64,000 nucleotides of DNA from the NCBI RefSeq assembly GCF_003586445.1, contig NZ_CP030028.1:1626501-1690500 (forward strand), in the 5' to 3' direction. The DNA comes from Bacillus sp. Y1. Lineage in GTDB: Bacteria > Bacillota > Bacilli > Bacillales > Cytobacillaceae. Shown in pieces: positions 53,937 to 64,000 of this stretch (positions are counted from its first letter, which is position 1; each line of letters starts with the position of its first letter). Position numbers and translations under genes: made by a program. The notes below the pieces were generated by a model that had not been told where the DNA came from, made no database searches, and saw only the letters and a program-made list of their open reading frames with translations.

Positions 53937-55196
53937 TTGAACACAGTCATAGCCTTTATCATTATTTTTGGGGCACTCGTATTTTTCCATGAATTAGGAC
54001 ATTTTATCTTTGCAAAACGAGCAGGTATTCTTTGTCGTGAATTTGCAATAGGAATGGGTCCGAAAGTCTTCTCGTATAAAAAAGGAGAGACTCTCTATAC
54101 GATTCGTTTATTGCCGATTGGCGGATATGTTCGCATGGCTGGAGAAGATCCCGAGATGGCTGAAATTAAACCAGGCTATCGTGTAGGACTAATACTGGAC
54201 AAAAATGAAGTGATCGAGAAGATCATACTAAACAACAAAGAAAAGTATCCGAATGCTAGGATCATTGAAGTGGAATATGCCGATATTGAACAAAAATTAC
54301 AAATAAAAGGCTATGAAGAGGGAGAAGAAGATGTTTTAAAAACCTTCTCTATTAGTCGAAATGCATATTTAGTGGAAAACGGTGCAGAAACACTGATCGC
54401 GCCATATGATCGTCAATTTGTTTCTAAAACTTTAGGTCAAAGAACAATGGCCATTTTCGCTGGACCGATGATGAATTTTGTATTAGCCTTTCTTATTTTT
54501 GTTATTATTGCTTTATGGCAAGGAGTACCCACAAACGAGCCCATCTTAGGTAAGTTAACTCCAGATGGAATGGCTATGCAATCCGGTTTACAAGAAGGGG
54601 ACGAGGTTCAAAGTATCGATGGCGGTGAAATTTCTACTTGGGAAGATGTAGTAGAAATTATTCGCCAAAACCCTGAAAATGAATTAGAGTTTTTGGTTTC
54701 TAGAAACGGTGAGGAGCTTGAGATTCCAGTTACACCAAAAGCTCAAGACGTGGATGGTACAGAAATCGGAATCATTGGCGTATATAACCCAATGGAAAAA
54801 TCTCCAATAAAGTCTGTGACGTACGGGTTTAAAGAAGTATACTATTGGACTGTTGAAATTTTCTCTATGCTTGGAAAATTAATCGTTGGGCAATTTTCAA
54901 TTGATGCACTGTCTGGTCCAGTTGGTATTTATGAATCAACAGCCACCGTTGCTAAATCTGGAGTTATGTACCTGATGAAGTGGGCGGGAATTTTAAGTAT
55001 TAATCTTGGTATTATGAACTTGCTTCCAATTCCTGCTTTAGACGGTGGAAGATTGATGTTCTTTGCAGTAGAAGCATTGAGAGGAAAGCCGATTGATCGT
55101 CAAAAAGAAGGCATGGTTCATTTCATTGGATTTGCTCTTTTGATGCTCCTAATGCTAGTAGTTACTTGGAATGATATACAAAGGATATTCCTTTAA
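53937..55196 (+). CDS. rseP: Site-2 zinc metalloprotease RseP (RasP)
   Basis: Intramembrane protease that cleaves anti-sigma factors and remnant signal peptides. The 419-residue product has the zinc motif HELGH (18-22) in the first membrane segment, a PDZ domain (about 195-275, GLQEGDEVQSIDGGEISTWE), the second active-site element LLPIPALDGGRLMFF near the C-terminus and four membrane segments. Start is TTG 53937 behind AAAGGGTGGT. Confidence 0.96.
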   Translation: MNTVIAFIIIFGALVFFHELGHFIFAKRAGILCREFAIGMGPKVFSYKKGETLYTIRLLPIGGYVRMAGEDPEMAEIKPGYRVGLILDKNEVIEKIILNNKEKYPNARIIEVEYADIEQKLQIKGYEEGEEDVLKTFSISRNAYLVENGAETLIAPYDRQFVSKTLGQRTMAIFAGPMMNFVLAFLIFVIIALWQGVPTNEPILGKLTPDGMAMQSGLQEGDEVQSIDGGEISTWEDVVEIIRQNPENELEFLVSRNGEELEIPVTPKAQDVDGTEIGIIGVYNPMEKSPIKSVTYGFKEVYYWTVEIFSMLGKLIVGQFSIDALSGPVGIYESTATVAKSGVMYLMKWAGILSINLGIMNLLPIPALDGGRLMFFAVEALRGKPIDRQKEGMVHFIGFALLMLLMLVVTWNDIQRIFL

Positions 55197-55204
55197 TCTG
55201 ACAT

Positions 55205-55250
55205 GAGGCTGTCCCATAAAGAGGTGTCAGACACTTCAAGGGGCAGCCTT
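55205..55250 (+). terminator. Probable dumbbell-shaped terminator after rseP
   Basis: AGGCTGTCCC (55206-55215) pairs with GGGGCAGCCT (55240-55249, one G-T pair) and encloses a smaller hairpin GAGGTG/CACTTC. No clear T run follows, so efficiency is uncertain. Confidence 0.5.
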
Positions 55251-55296
55251 AAAATATAAATTTATTAAAATGAATTGGTCGAAGAGGTGCTAGTAG

Positions 55297-56994
<1,698 letters not shown>

Positions 56995-57005
56995 ATGATT
57001 AGTTA

Positions 57006-57038
57006 TTCGGATCCGCTCAACACGGATCCGATTTTTTT
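57006..57038 (+). terminator. Rho-independent terminator after proS
   Basis: TCGGATCCG (57007-57015) and CGGATCCGA (57023-57031), nine base pairs, with a seven-base loop and seven T residues. Confidence 0.93.
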
Positions 57039-57084
57039 CCCATTGATTGGTTATCTGTTAAAAAGGCTTTCAATAATTTCTTTA

Positions 57085-57093
57085 TGATATAAT
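57085..57093 (+). promoter_or_regulatory. Candidate extended -10 promoter of polC
   Basis: TGATATAAT at 57085-57093 matches the extended -10 form TGnTATAAT. No convincing -35 element is seen at the normal distance. It is 44 bases upstream of the polC start. Confidence 0.5.
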
Positions 57094-57136
57094 AACTACT
57101 AGTTTGACTAGAGATGAAATGGAGAGGAGAGAGTTG

Positions 57137-60100
57137 ATGAACGGATCATCAGGTAAGGAACGATTCCAACTATTGCTCCAGCAGCTACAACTAACGGATG
57201 ACAGAATCATGCCGTATTTTCAAGATGCTATAATTGACAAAGTATTAATTGAAAAATCTAAAAGACAATGGAGTTTTTATTTTTCGTTTGAGAAGATTTT
57301 ACCTATTAACGTTTATCAAACGTTCACCAATAAATTACAAACAACCTTCTCACATATTGCCTCAATCTCCTACAACATACAGGTAAGGGATCAGCAAGTG
57401 ACTGAGGATTTAATACTAGAATATTGGAACAGTTGCATACAGCAAATTGATGGTATATCACCACCATTAATTAAGCTATTAAATGAACAAAAGCCAAAAG
57501 TCCAAGGTTCAAAAATCACCATCTTTGTTGGCAATGATCTCGAAGGCTTGGCCATAAAAAGGAAATATGCAAGCTTTATTTCTGATGCCTACGGCTTTTT
57601 CGGATTTCCTCAAGTTGTGATTGATACTGAGATTAGCACAGAAGCCTCTACAGAACAATATGAGCAATTTCTCGAGGCAAAAATGAGGGAAGACAAGGAA
57701 AGAGGTATGCAGGCAGCGATCGAAATGGATAAGCAGGAAGCAGAGAAAGAAGCTGCCGGCGGTACGGGTGAATACACTGGTCCATTAACCATTGGATTAA
57801 CTATTAAAGATGATTCTGATTTTAGAAAAATCCAAGAAATTGTTGATGAAGAACGTAGAGTCGTTGTGGAAGGGTATATTTTTGCTGCTGAAACAAGAGA
57901 GCTTCGCAGTGGTAGAACACTATTAACCTTTAAAGTTACTGATTATACAAGCTCGATCATGGTAAAAATGTTCTCTCGTGATAAAGAGGATGCCGCTCTA
58001 TTCCAAAACGTGAAAAAGGGTATGTGGGTGAAAGTAAGAGGAAGTATCCAAAACGATACATTCGTACGTGATCTAGTGATGATTGGAAATGATATTAATG
58101 AAATTAAGCCAATTGAGCGTCAGGACACATCATCTGAAAAGCGTGTAGAGCTCCATCTCCACACACCTATGAGTCAGATGGACGCTGTGTCATCAGTTAG
58201 TACATTAGTATCTCAAGCAAAAAAATGGGGACATAAAGCAATTGCCATTACAGACCATGCGGTAGCACAATCCTTTCCGGAAGCATTTGGAGCAGGTAAA
58301 AAGAACGATATTAAGATTCTGTACGGGGTGGAAGTAAATCTCGTAAATGATGGTGTTCCGATTGCGTATAACGAAGCGGAGAGACTGCTAGCAGAAGAAA
58401 CGTATGTAGTATTTGACGTTGAAACAACTGGTTTATCAGCCGTTTACAATACGATTATTGAACTTGCTGCGGTAAAGATTAAAAATGGAGAAATAATCGA
58501 CCGATTTGAAGCGTTTGCTAACCCGCATCATCCTTTATCAGCCACGATTATGAATTTAACGGGAATTACCGATGATATGCTAAAGGATGCTCCAGAGGTA
58601 GAAGAGGTGCTCGGTAAATTTAAAGAGTGGACGGGCAATGACATACTAGTTGCCCACAATGCTTCTTTCGATATGGGATTTTTGAATGTTGGCTACAAGA
58701 AATATGGTCTCGGACGTGCAGAAAACCCGGTCATCGATACGTTAGAACTAGCTCGTTTTTTATATCCTGATATGAAGAATCATCGATTAAATACGTTAGC
58801 TAAGAAATTTAATATAGAGTTAACACAGCATCACCGTGCGATTTACGACACAGAAGCAACGGGTTATCTGCTATTAACGATGCTGAAGGATATAATGGAA
58901 AAAGGAATACAGTATCATAACCAATTGAATGACAATATGGGTCAAGGAAATGCCTATCAACGGGCACGACCATACCACTGTACGCTTTTAGCACAAAATG
59001 ATGTAGGGTTGAAGAACTTATTTAAGCTCATTTCTATATCTCATTTAAACTATTTTTACCGTGTTCCGAGAATTCCACGCTCTGTATTACAAAAGCATCG
59101 CGAAGGAATTTTAATTGGTTCTGGTTGTGATAAAGGCGAAGTATTCGAGGGTATGATGCAAAAGGCTCCTGAAGAAGTAGAAGAGCCAGCGCGTTTCTAC
59201 GATTACATCGAGGTACATCCGAAAGCGGTATATGCTCATTTATTAGAGTTAGAGTTAGTTAATGATGAAAAATCATTAGAGGATATTATAGCTAATATTG
59301 TGAAACTTGGTGAAAAGCTAGAGCTTCCTGTTGTTGCTACTGGAAATGTACATTACCTAAACCCAAATGATAAAATTTATCGAAAAATATTAGTAAACTC
59401 TCAAGGTGGAGCCAATCCTCTTAATCGTCATAATCTGCCTGATGTTCATTTCCGTACGACGAATGAAATGCTAGATGCATTTTCGTTTCTAGGAAAAGAT
59501 AAAGCGCGTGAGATTGTCATTACGAATACAAACAAGATTGCCGATATGATAGAAACGATTAAGCCGATTAAAGATGACTTGTACACTCCGAAAATTGAGG
59601 GCGCAGACGAAGAAATGCGTCAAATGAGTTACGATATGGCAAGAAGCATTTACGGTGATGAACTTCCAGAAATTGTGGAGGCAAGACTTGAAAAAGAACT
59701 AAAAAGTATTATCGGTCATGGGTTTGCTGTTATCTATTTGATTTCGCATAAGCTCGTGAAAAAATCGCTTGATGATGGGTACCTAGTTGGTTCGCGTGGA
59801 TCGGTTGGTTCGTCCCTTGTTGCCACGATGACAGAGATAACAGAAGTAAACCCATTACCACCACATTATGTCTGTCCGACATGTAAGCATTCGGAATTCT
59901 TTAATGACGGTTCTGTTGGTTCAGGCTTTGACTTACCGGATAAGGACTGTCCAAATTGCGGAAGCAAGTACAAAAAAGATGGACACGATATTCCGTTCGA
60001 GACTTTCCTAGGTTTCAAAGGTGATAAAGTTCCCGATATAGATTTGAACTTCTCCGGTGAATACCAACCTCGTGCGCATAACTATACGAAGGTGCTGTTT

Positions 60101-61453
60101 GGTGAAGATTATGTATATCGTGCCGGTACGATTGGTACGGTAGCTGATAAGACCGCGTTCGGGTATGTGAAGGCGTATCAGCAAGATAATAATCTTCAAA
60201 TCCGTGGAGCGGAGATTGAAAGATTAGCAATGGGGTGTACCGGTGTAAAAAGAACAACTGGTCAGCATCCAGGCGGAATTATCGTTGTTCCAGATTATAT
60301 GGAAATTTATGATTTCTCGCCTATACAATTTCCAGCAGATGATAAGACCTCTGAATGGAAAACAACCCATTTCGACTTCCACTCGATTCACGATAACTTA
60401 TTAAAGCTCGATATTCTAGGGCACGATGATCCGACCGTGATTCGTATGCTTCAGGACTTAAGCGGAATTGATCCCAAGACCATTCCGACCGATGATCCTG
60501 AAGTAATGAAGATATTTAGTGGGACAGAAGCGCTAGGAGTTACGGAAGATCAGATTATGTGTAAAACGGGAACACTTGGTATACCAGAGTTCGGAACGCG
60601 TTTCGTAAGACAAATGCTTGAAGATACAAAACCTACCACTTTCTCGGAGTTGGTCCAAATTTCAGGACTCTCCCACGGAACAGACGTATGGTTAGGAAAT
60701 GCGCAAGAGCTAATCCATAACAACATCTGTAACCTGAGTGAGGTTATTGGCTGTCGTGACGACATCATGGTTTATCTAATCTATCAAGGATTAGAGCCAT
60801 CTTTTGCCTTTAAGATCATGGAGTCAGTTCGTAAGGGAAAAGGCTTAAGTGATGATATGGAAGAAGAGATGCGAAAGAATGAAGTACCAGAATGGTATAT
60901 TGATTCTTGTAAAAAGATCAAATACATGTTCCCGAAGGCCCACGCCGCTGCTTACGTTCTAATGGCCGTAAGGATTGCTTACTTTAAAGTGCATCATCCA
61001 ATCCTTTATTACGCAGCCTATTTTACAGTTAGAGCTGAGGATTTTGATATTGATGCGATGGTGAAAGGTTCTTCAGCAATCCGAGCAGTAATTGAAGAAA
61101 TCAATGCAAAAGGGTTAGATGCTTCAACCAAGGAAAAAAATACCTTAACCGTCCTTGAATTGGCATTAGAGATGAACGAGCGAGGGTTCTCTTTTGCGAA
61201 GGTAGATTTGTACCGTTCGAGTGCAACAGAATTCATTATTGAAGGAAATAAGCTGATTCCTCCATTTAATTCCATTCCTGGTTTAGGAACGAATGCCGCT
61301 CTCAACATTGTAAAAGCACGTGAGGATGGAGAGTTCCTATCTAAGGAGGACCTGCAGCAAAGAGGGAAGGTTTCAAAGACTATTATTGAGTATCTCGATA
61401 ACCACGGATGTCTAGAAGCGTTACCTGATCAAAACCAACTTTCCTTATTTTGA
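57137..61453 (+). CDS. polC: DNA polymerase III alpha subunit, PolC type
   Basis: Replicative polymerase of low-GC Gram-positive bacteria. The 1438-residue product contains, in order, the N-terminal NusA/OB-like region, a PHP domain split by the DEDDh proofreading exonuclease ([16 protein letters not shown]; later [15 protein letters not shown]), a zinc finger (CPTCKHSEF...CPNCGS), and the polymerase core ([45 protein letters not shown]). ATG 57137 gives 1438 residues against 1437 for B. subtilis; the longer frame from TTG 57104 runs over the binding site GGAGAGGAGAG. Confidence 0.98.
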   Translation: MNGSSGKERFQLLLQQLQLTDDRIMPYFQDAIIDKVLIEKSKRQWSFYFSFEKILPINVYQTFTNKLQTTFSHIASISYNIQVRDQQVTEDLILEYWNSCIQQIDGISPPLIKLLNEQKPKVQGSKITIFVGNDLEGLAIKRKYASFISDAYGFFGFPQVVIDTEISTEASTEQYEQFLEAKMREDKERGMQAAIEMDKQEAEKEAAGGTGEYTGPLTIGLTIKDDSDFRKIQEIVDEERRVVVEGYIFAAETRELRSGRTLLTFKVTDYTSSIMVKMFSRDKEDAALFQNVKKGMWVKVRGSIQNDTFVRDLVMIGNDINEIKPIERQDTSSEKRVELHLHTPMSQMDAVSSVSTLVSQAKKWGHKAIAITDHAVAQSFPEAFGAGKKNDIKILYGVEVNLVNDGVPIAYNEAERLLAEETYVVFDVETTGLSAVYNTIIELAAVKIKNGEIIDRFEAFANPHHPLSATIMNLTGITDDMLKDAPEVEEVLGKFKEWTGNDILVAHNASFDMGFLNVGYKKYGLGRAENPVIDTLELARFLYPDMKNHRLNTLAKKFNIELTQHHRAIYDTEATGYLLLTMLKDIMEKGIQYHNQLNDNMGQGNAYQRARPYHCTLLAQNDVGLKNLFKLISISHLNYFYRVPRIPRSVLQKHREGILIGSGCDKGEVFEGMMQKAPEEVEEPARFYDYIEVHPKAVYAHLLELELVNDEKSLEDIIANIVKLGEKLELPVVATGNVHYLNPNDKIYRKILVNSQGGANPLNRHNLPDVHFRTTNEMLDAFSFLGKDKAREIVITNTNKIADMIETIKPIKDDLYTPKIEGADEEMRQMSYDMARSIYGDELPEIVEARLEKELKSIIGHGFAVIYLISHKLVKKSLDDGYLVGSRGSVGSSLVATMTEITEVNPLPPHYVCPTCKHSEFFNDGSVGSGFDLPDKDCPNCGSKYKKDGHDIPFETFLGFKGDKVPDIDLNFSGEYQPRAHNYTKVLFGEDYVYRAGTIGTVADKTAFGYVKAYQQDNNLQIRGAEIERLAMGCTGVKRTTGQHPGGIIVVPDYMEIYDFSPIQFPADDKTSEWKTTHFDFHSIHDNLLKLDILGHDDPTVIRMLQDLSGIDPKTIPTDDPEVMKIFSGTEALGVTEDQIMCKTGTLGIPEFGTRFVRQMLEDTKPTTFSELVQISGLSHGTDVWLGNAQELIHNNICNLSEVIGCRDDIMVYLIYQGLEPSFAFKIMESVRKGKGLSDDMEEEMRKNEVPEWYIDSCKKIKYMFPKAHAAAYVLMAVRIAYFKVHHPILYYAAYFTVRAEDFDIDAMVKGSSAIRAVIEEINAKGLDASTKEKNTLTVLELALEMNERGFSFAKVDLYRSSATEFIIEGNKLIPPFNSIPGLGTNAALNIVKAREDGEFLSKEDLQQRGKVSKTIIEYLDNHGCLEALPDQNQLSLF

Positions 61454-61499
61454 AAATGTTGTCAACGAAGGTGCAACCCTAGTGAAACAGCTATTGCAT

Positions 61500-61528
61500 T
61501 TGCATAAACGGTATGGTTATGGTATAGT
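61500..61528 (+). promoter_or_regulatory. Candidate promoter of the rimP-nusA-infB operon
   Basis: TTGCAT (61500-61505) and TATAGT (61523-61528) with a 17-base spacer; a second TTGCAT precedes directly at 61494-61499. It leaves a leader of about 110 bases. Confidence 0.65.
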
Positions 61529-61562
61529 TTTATTGGAAATACTAAGAATAACTCTCGTTTAC

Positions 61563-61587
61563 AAGAGTGGGGACTTCCCCGCTCTTT
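61563..61587 (+). other. Hairpin in the rimP leader
   Basis: AAGAGTGGGG (61563-61572) pairs with CCCCGCTCTT (61577-61586, one G-T pair) around an ACTT loop. It is followed by only two T residues before TCGTG, so it may be an attenuator or stabiliser of the nusA operon mRNA rather than the polC terminator. Confidence 0.55.
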
Positions 61588-61647
61588 CGTGTTGTATGGA
61601 CTCTATTTTAGGAGATTAGCTACTTTAGGTTGGTTAGGAGGAATAAA

Positions 61648-62118
61648 ATGAGCAAGGTAATTGAAGTAGTTGAACAAATCGTAGAACCAATTGTTAATGA
61701 CCTCAACCTTGAATTAGTTGATATTGAATATGTGAAGGAAGGAAAAAGCTGGTTTCTTCGCGTATTTATAGATAAAGAGCAAGGCATTGACATTGAAGAG
61801 TGTGGAATGGTAAGTGAAAAATTAAGCGAAAAGCTTGATGAGCTAGATCCTATTCCTTATAACTATTTCCTTGAAGTTTCTTCTCCTGGTGCAGAGCGTC
61901 CATTGAAGAAACAGAAGGACTATGAAAAAGCGGTTGGGAAAAATGTACATATTAAGACGTACGAGCCTATCGATGGTGAAAAAATATTCGAAGGCGTGTT
62001 AACGAACTTTACGGTAGACACCGTAACAGTTGAAGTAAAGATTAAGACGAGAAAGAAAACGATTGAAATACCTTTTGAAAAGGTAGCAAGTGCTCGCCTA
62101 GCGGTTACTTTCTCATAA
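61648..62118 (+). CDS. rimP: Ribosome maturation factor RimP
   Basis: Needed for 30S maturation. The 156-residue product has the N-terminal domain with [20 protein letters not shown] and [14 protein letters not shown], and a C-terminal SH3-like fold. ATG 61648 follows TTAGGAGGAAT; the in-frame start at 61630 is in front of that site. Length equals the B. subtilis protein (156). Confidence 0.97.
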   Translation: MSKVIEVVEQIVEPIVNDLNLELVDIEYVKEGKSWFLRVFIDKEQGIDIEECGMVSEKLSEKLDELDPIPYNYFLEVSSPGAERPLKKQKDYEKAVGKNVHIKTYEPIDGEKIFEGVLTNFTVDTVTVEVKIKTRKKTIEIPFEKVASARLAVTFS

Positions 62119-62174
62119 TTCATATAACAAATTCACATGAGAGACATTTAGAGTGTTAAAGGGGGACCATTTTC

Positions 62175-63317
62175 ATGAGCAGTGAACTATTAGATGCTCT
62201 TATTTTGCTTGAAAAGGAAAAAGGAATTTCACGAGATGTGATTATTGAGGCAATTGAAGCGGCGCTTATCTCTGCCTACCGTAGAAATTTCAATCAAGCA
62301 CAAAACGTTCGAATCGACCTAAATTTAGGTGTTGGAACGATGCGTGTTTTTGCTCGTAAAGAAGTGGTTGATGAAGTATTCGATCCAAGACTTGAAATTT
62401 CTATAGAAGAAGCTAGACGAATCAATCCGAATTACATGATTGAAGATGTGGTAGAGCTTGAGGTAACACCAAAGGATTTTGGACGCATTGCTGCACAAAC
62501 AGCGAAACAAGTCGTTACTCAACGTGTTCGTGAAGCAGAAAGAGGAATTATTTACTCTGAATTTATCGACCGCGAAGAAGATATTATGACTGGTATCGTC
62601 CAACGTTTGGACTCAAAGTTTATCTATGTGAGCTTAGGGAAAATTGAAGCGATTCTCCCGGCAAACGAACAAATGCCAAACGAGCGTTATAAGCCACATG
62701 ATCGTATTAAGGTGTTCATTACGAAAGTAGAAAAAACTACTAAAGGCCCACAAATTTTTGTTTCAAGAACACATCCAGGTCTTTTAAAGAGACTGTTTGA
62801 GATTGAAGTTCCAGAAATTTATGATGGGACAGTTGAAATCAAATCTGTTTCTCGTGAAGCAGGTGACCGCTCAAAAATCTCTGTTCATTCTGATAATCCA
62901 GAAGTTGATCCAGTAGGAGCATGCGTAGGCCCAAAAGGTGCTCGTGTTCAAGCAATTGTCAACGAGTTAAAGGGAGAAAAGATCGATATTGTTAAATGGT
63001 CGGATGATCCTTTTGTATTTGTAGCAAATGCGCTCAGCCCATCTAAGGTACTTGATGTAATCGTCAATGAAGAAGACAAGGCAACAACAGTAGTTGTTCC
63101 AGATTATCAACTGTCACTTGCGATTGGTAAAAGAGGCCAAAATGCACGTTTAGCAGCTAAGTTGACCGGTTGGAAAATTGATATTAAATCAGAAACAGAT
63201 GCAAGAGAAGCTGGTATCTTCCCTCGTGAAGAAGGAATTCTATCGTTCGATGATGAAGAGGAAGACGTCCACGCAGATACAGATTTACATTTAGAGTACG
63301 TAGAAGAGCAGGAGTAA
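62175..63317 (+). CDS. nusA: Transcription termination/antitermination factor NusA
   Basis: RNA polymerase-associated factor that affects pausing and termination. The 380-residue product has an N-terminal RNA polymerase-binding domain (LEKEKGISRDVIIEAIEAAL), an S1 domain (about 135-200), and two KH domains (VGACVGPKGARVQAIVNEL; AIGKRGQNARLAAKLTGW), with an acidic tail. It lacks the extra C-terminal repeats of E. coli NusA, as usual in Firmicutes. Start ATG 62175 follows AAAGGGGGACC. Confidence 0.97.
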   Translation: MSSELLDALILLEKEKGISRDVIIEAIEAALISAYRRNFNQAQNVRIDLNLGVGTMRVFARKEVVDEVFDPRLEISIEEARRINPNYMIEDVVELEVTPKDFGRIAAQTAKQVVTQRVREAERGIIYSEFIDREEDIMTGIVQRLDSKFIYVSLGKIEAILPANEQMPNERYKPHDRIKVFITKVEKTTKGPQIFVSRTHPGLLKRLFEIEVPEIYDGTVEIKSVSREAGDRSKISVHSDNPEVDPVGACVGPKGARVQAIVNELKGEKIDIVKWSDDPFVFVANALSPSKVLDVIVNEEDKATTVVVPDYQLSLAIGKRGQNARLAAKLTGWKIDIKSETDAREAGIFPREEGILSFDDEEEDVHADTDLHLEYVEEQE

Positions 63318-63331
63318 GAAAGGGGTGGATG

Positions 63332-63607
63332 ATGGTGAACACGAATAGGAAGGTTCCATTAAGAAAATGTGTTGCTACCGGAGAAATGCGACCGAAGAAA
63401 GAACTTGTTCGCATCGTTCGCTCGAAGGAAGGCGAGGTCTCCATCGACTTAACCGGTAAAAAGTCGGGTCGAGGTGCCTACCTTACGAAAGACAAAGAAG
63501 CTATTCTTTTAGCGAAGAAAAAGAATATTTTATCGAATCAATTGCAAGTTCAAGTAACAGATTCTGTGTACGAAGAATTATTGGAGCTTGTTGAGAAGGA
63601 GAATTGA
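63332..63607 (+). CDS. ylxR: YlxR (RnpM) RNA-binding protein
   Basis: Small nucleic-acid-binding protein of the nusA-infB operon; YlxR (RnpM) has been linked to RNase P in B. subtilis. The product is about 91 residues with the family motif [17 protein letters not shown] and [13 protein letters not shown]. Starts at 63329, 63332 and GTG 63335 are all possible behind AAAGGGGTGG (63319-63328); the last gives the spacing and length closest to B. subtilis. The stop is overlapped by the TTG upstream of ylxQ. Confidence 0.93.
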   Translation: MVNTNRKVPLRKCVATGEMRPKKELVRIVRSKEGEVSIDLTGKKSGRGAYLTKDKEAILLAKKKNILSNQLQVQVTDSVYEELLELVEKEN

Positions 63608-63615
63608 CAATCCGA

Positions 63616-63918
63616 ATGAAGCAAAATCAATGGATGTCATTGCTTGGCTTAGCCAATCGAGCGCGTAAAGTGATTTCTGGGGAGGAACTTTCCATTAAGG
63701 AGGTTCGCAGCAATAAAGCAAAATTAGTTTTGCTTTCAGCAGATGCATCCCAAAACACACAGAAAAAAGTGACAGATAAATGCAAATCCTATAACATTCC
63801 TTGTAAAATAGTTGAGAACCGCTTTTTACTCGGTCAAGCGATCGGAAAAGAAGCCCGTGTAGTCGTGGCCGTTCTAGATGAAGGATTTGCCAAGAAGCTA
63901 AAGACGTTGCTCGATTAA
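63616..63918 (+). CDS. ylxQ: L7Ae-family K-turn RNA-binding protein YlxQ
   Basis: A 100-residue protein of the L7Ae/L30e family, which binds kink-turn RNAs; its physiological target is not established. The core is [20 protein letters not shown], then [20 protein letters not shown] and [23 protein letters not shown] 63616 gives the 100-residue length of B. subtilis YlxQ; an alternative TTG 63604 overlaps the ylxR stop and is only about two bases from the AAGGAG site, so the start is uncertain. Confidence 0.93.
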   Translation: MKQNQWMSLLGLANRARKVISGEELSIKEVRSNKAKLVLLSADASQNTQKKVTDKCKSYNIPCKIVENRFLLGQAIGKEARVVVAVLDEGFAKKLKTLLD

Positions 63919-63937
63919 TTCTAGCGGGGGTGTAAAC

Positions 63938-64000
63938 ATGAGTAAAATGCGAGTGTATGAATATGCAAAAAAACATAATGTTTCTAGTAAAGAACTCATT
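63938..64000 (+). CDS. infB: Translation initiation factor IF-2, N-terminal codons (3' end outside window)
   Basis: Only the first 21 codons are present: MSKMRVYEYAKKHNVSSKEL, typical of the IF2 N-terminal domain of Bacillus. The start is preceded by GCGGGGGTG. The position after ylxQ is the standard nusA-ylxR-ylxQ-infB order. The GTPase domain is beyond the window. Confidence 0.93.
   Translation, partial: MSKMRVYEYAKKHNVSSKELI

Overview
The window is one continuous, all plus-strand stretch of a low-GC Gram-positive chromosome from Bacillus or a close relative. The evidence is the gene order, which runs without interruption through the conserved Bacillus block ffh-rpsP-rimM-trmD-rplS, rbgA-rnhB, sucCD-dprA-topA, trmFO-xerC-hslVU-codY, the whole fla/che operon to sigD, then rpsB-tsf-pyrH-frr-uppS-cdsA-dxr-rseP-proS-polC-rimP-nusA-infB. 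Supporting signs are PolC-type polymerase, CodY, SwrB/SwrD-like motility genes, CheC/CheD/FliY, strong GGAGG ribosome binding sites and frequent TTG/GTG starts. The species cannot be fixed. The signal peptidase between rplS and rbgA differs from the B. subtilis 168 arrangement as I remember it.

Layout: (1) 1-4.8 kb, translation and ribosome assembly: 3' end of ffh, rpsP, khpA, ylqD, rimM, trmD, rplS, lepB, rbgA. (2) 4.9-7.7 kb, rnhB followed by ylqG and ylqH, a pair resembling the FliK C-terminal domain and the FlhB cytoplasmic domain although it lies outside the flagellar operon. (3) 7.9-13.4 kb, sucCD under a promoter with an overlapping CcpA-type cre site, then dprA and topA. (4) 13.6-18.8 kb, trmFO, xerC, hslV, hslU, codY, closed by a 16-bp-stem terminator. 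(5) 19.2-45.6 kb, about 26.5 kb of flagellar and chemotaxis genes flgB to cheD in one direction with overlaps or short gaps: rod and MS ring, export ATPase, hook, C-ring switch, export gate, FlhF/FlhG and the CheA/B/W/C/D/Y pathway. (6) 45.7-47.5 kb, sigD, a small Gln/Lys-rich protein and a SwrB-like protein; an intrinsic terminator separates cheD from sigD. (7) 47.6-64 kb, rpsB, tsf, pyrH, frr, uppS, cdsA, dxr, rseP, proS, polC, rimP, nusA, ylxR, ylxQ and the first codons of infB.

No tRNA, rRNA, CRISPR, insertion sequence or prophage was found, and every chromosomal gene looks intact. The flanking edges cut ffh (5' end missing) and infB (3' end missing).

The least ordinary signal is a pair of 118-nt intergenic elements in opposite orientation (13389-13506 and 49365-49482). 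They align without gaps at 79 of 118 positions, and their differences include 12 double, pairing-preserving changes spread over four nested stems. This is strong internal evidence for a conserved folded element. Other points worth following are the YlqG/YlqH pair, the terminator before sigD, a hairpin sitting between the only good Shine-Dalgarno sequence and the start of swrD, and the structured leader of the fla/che operon.
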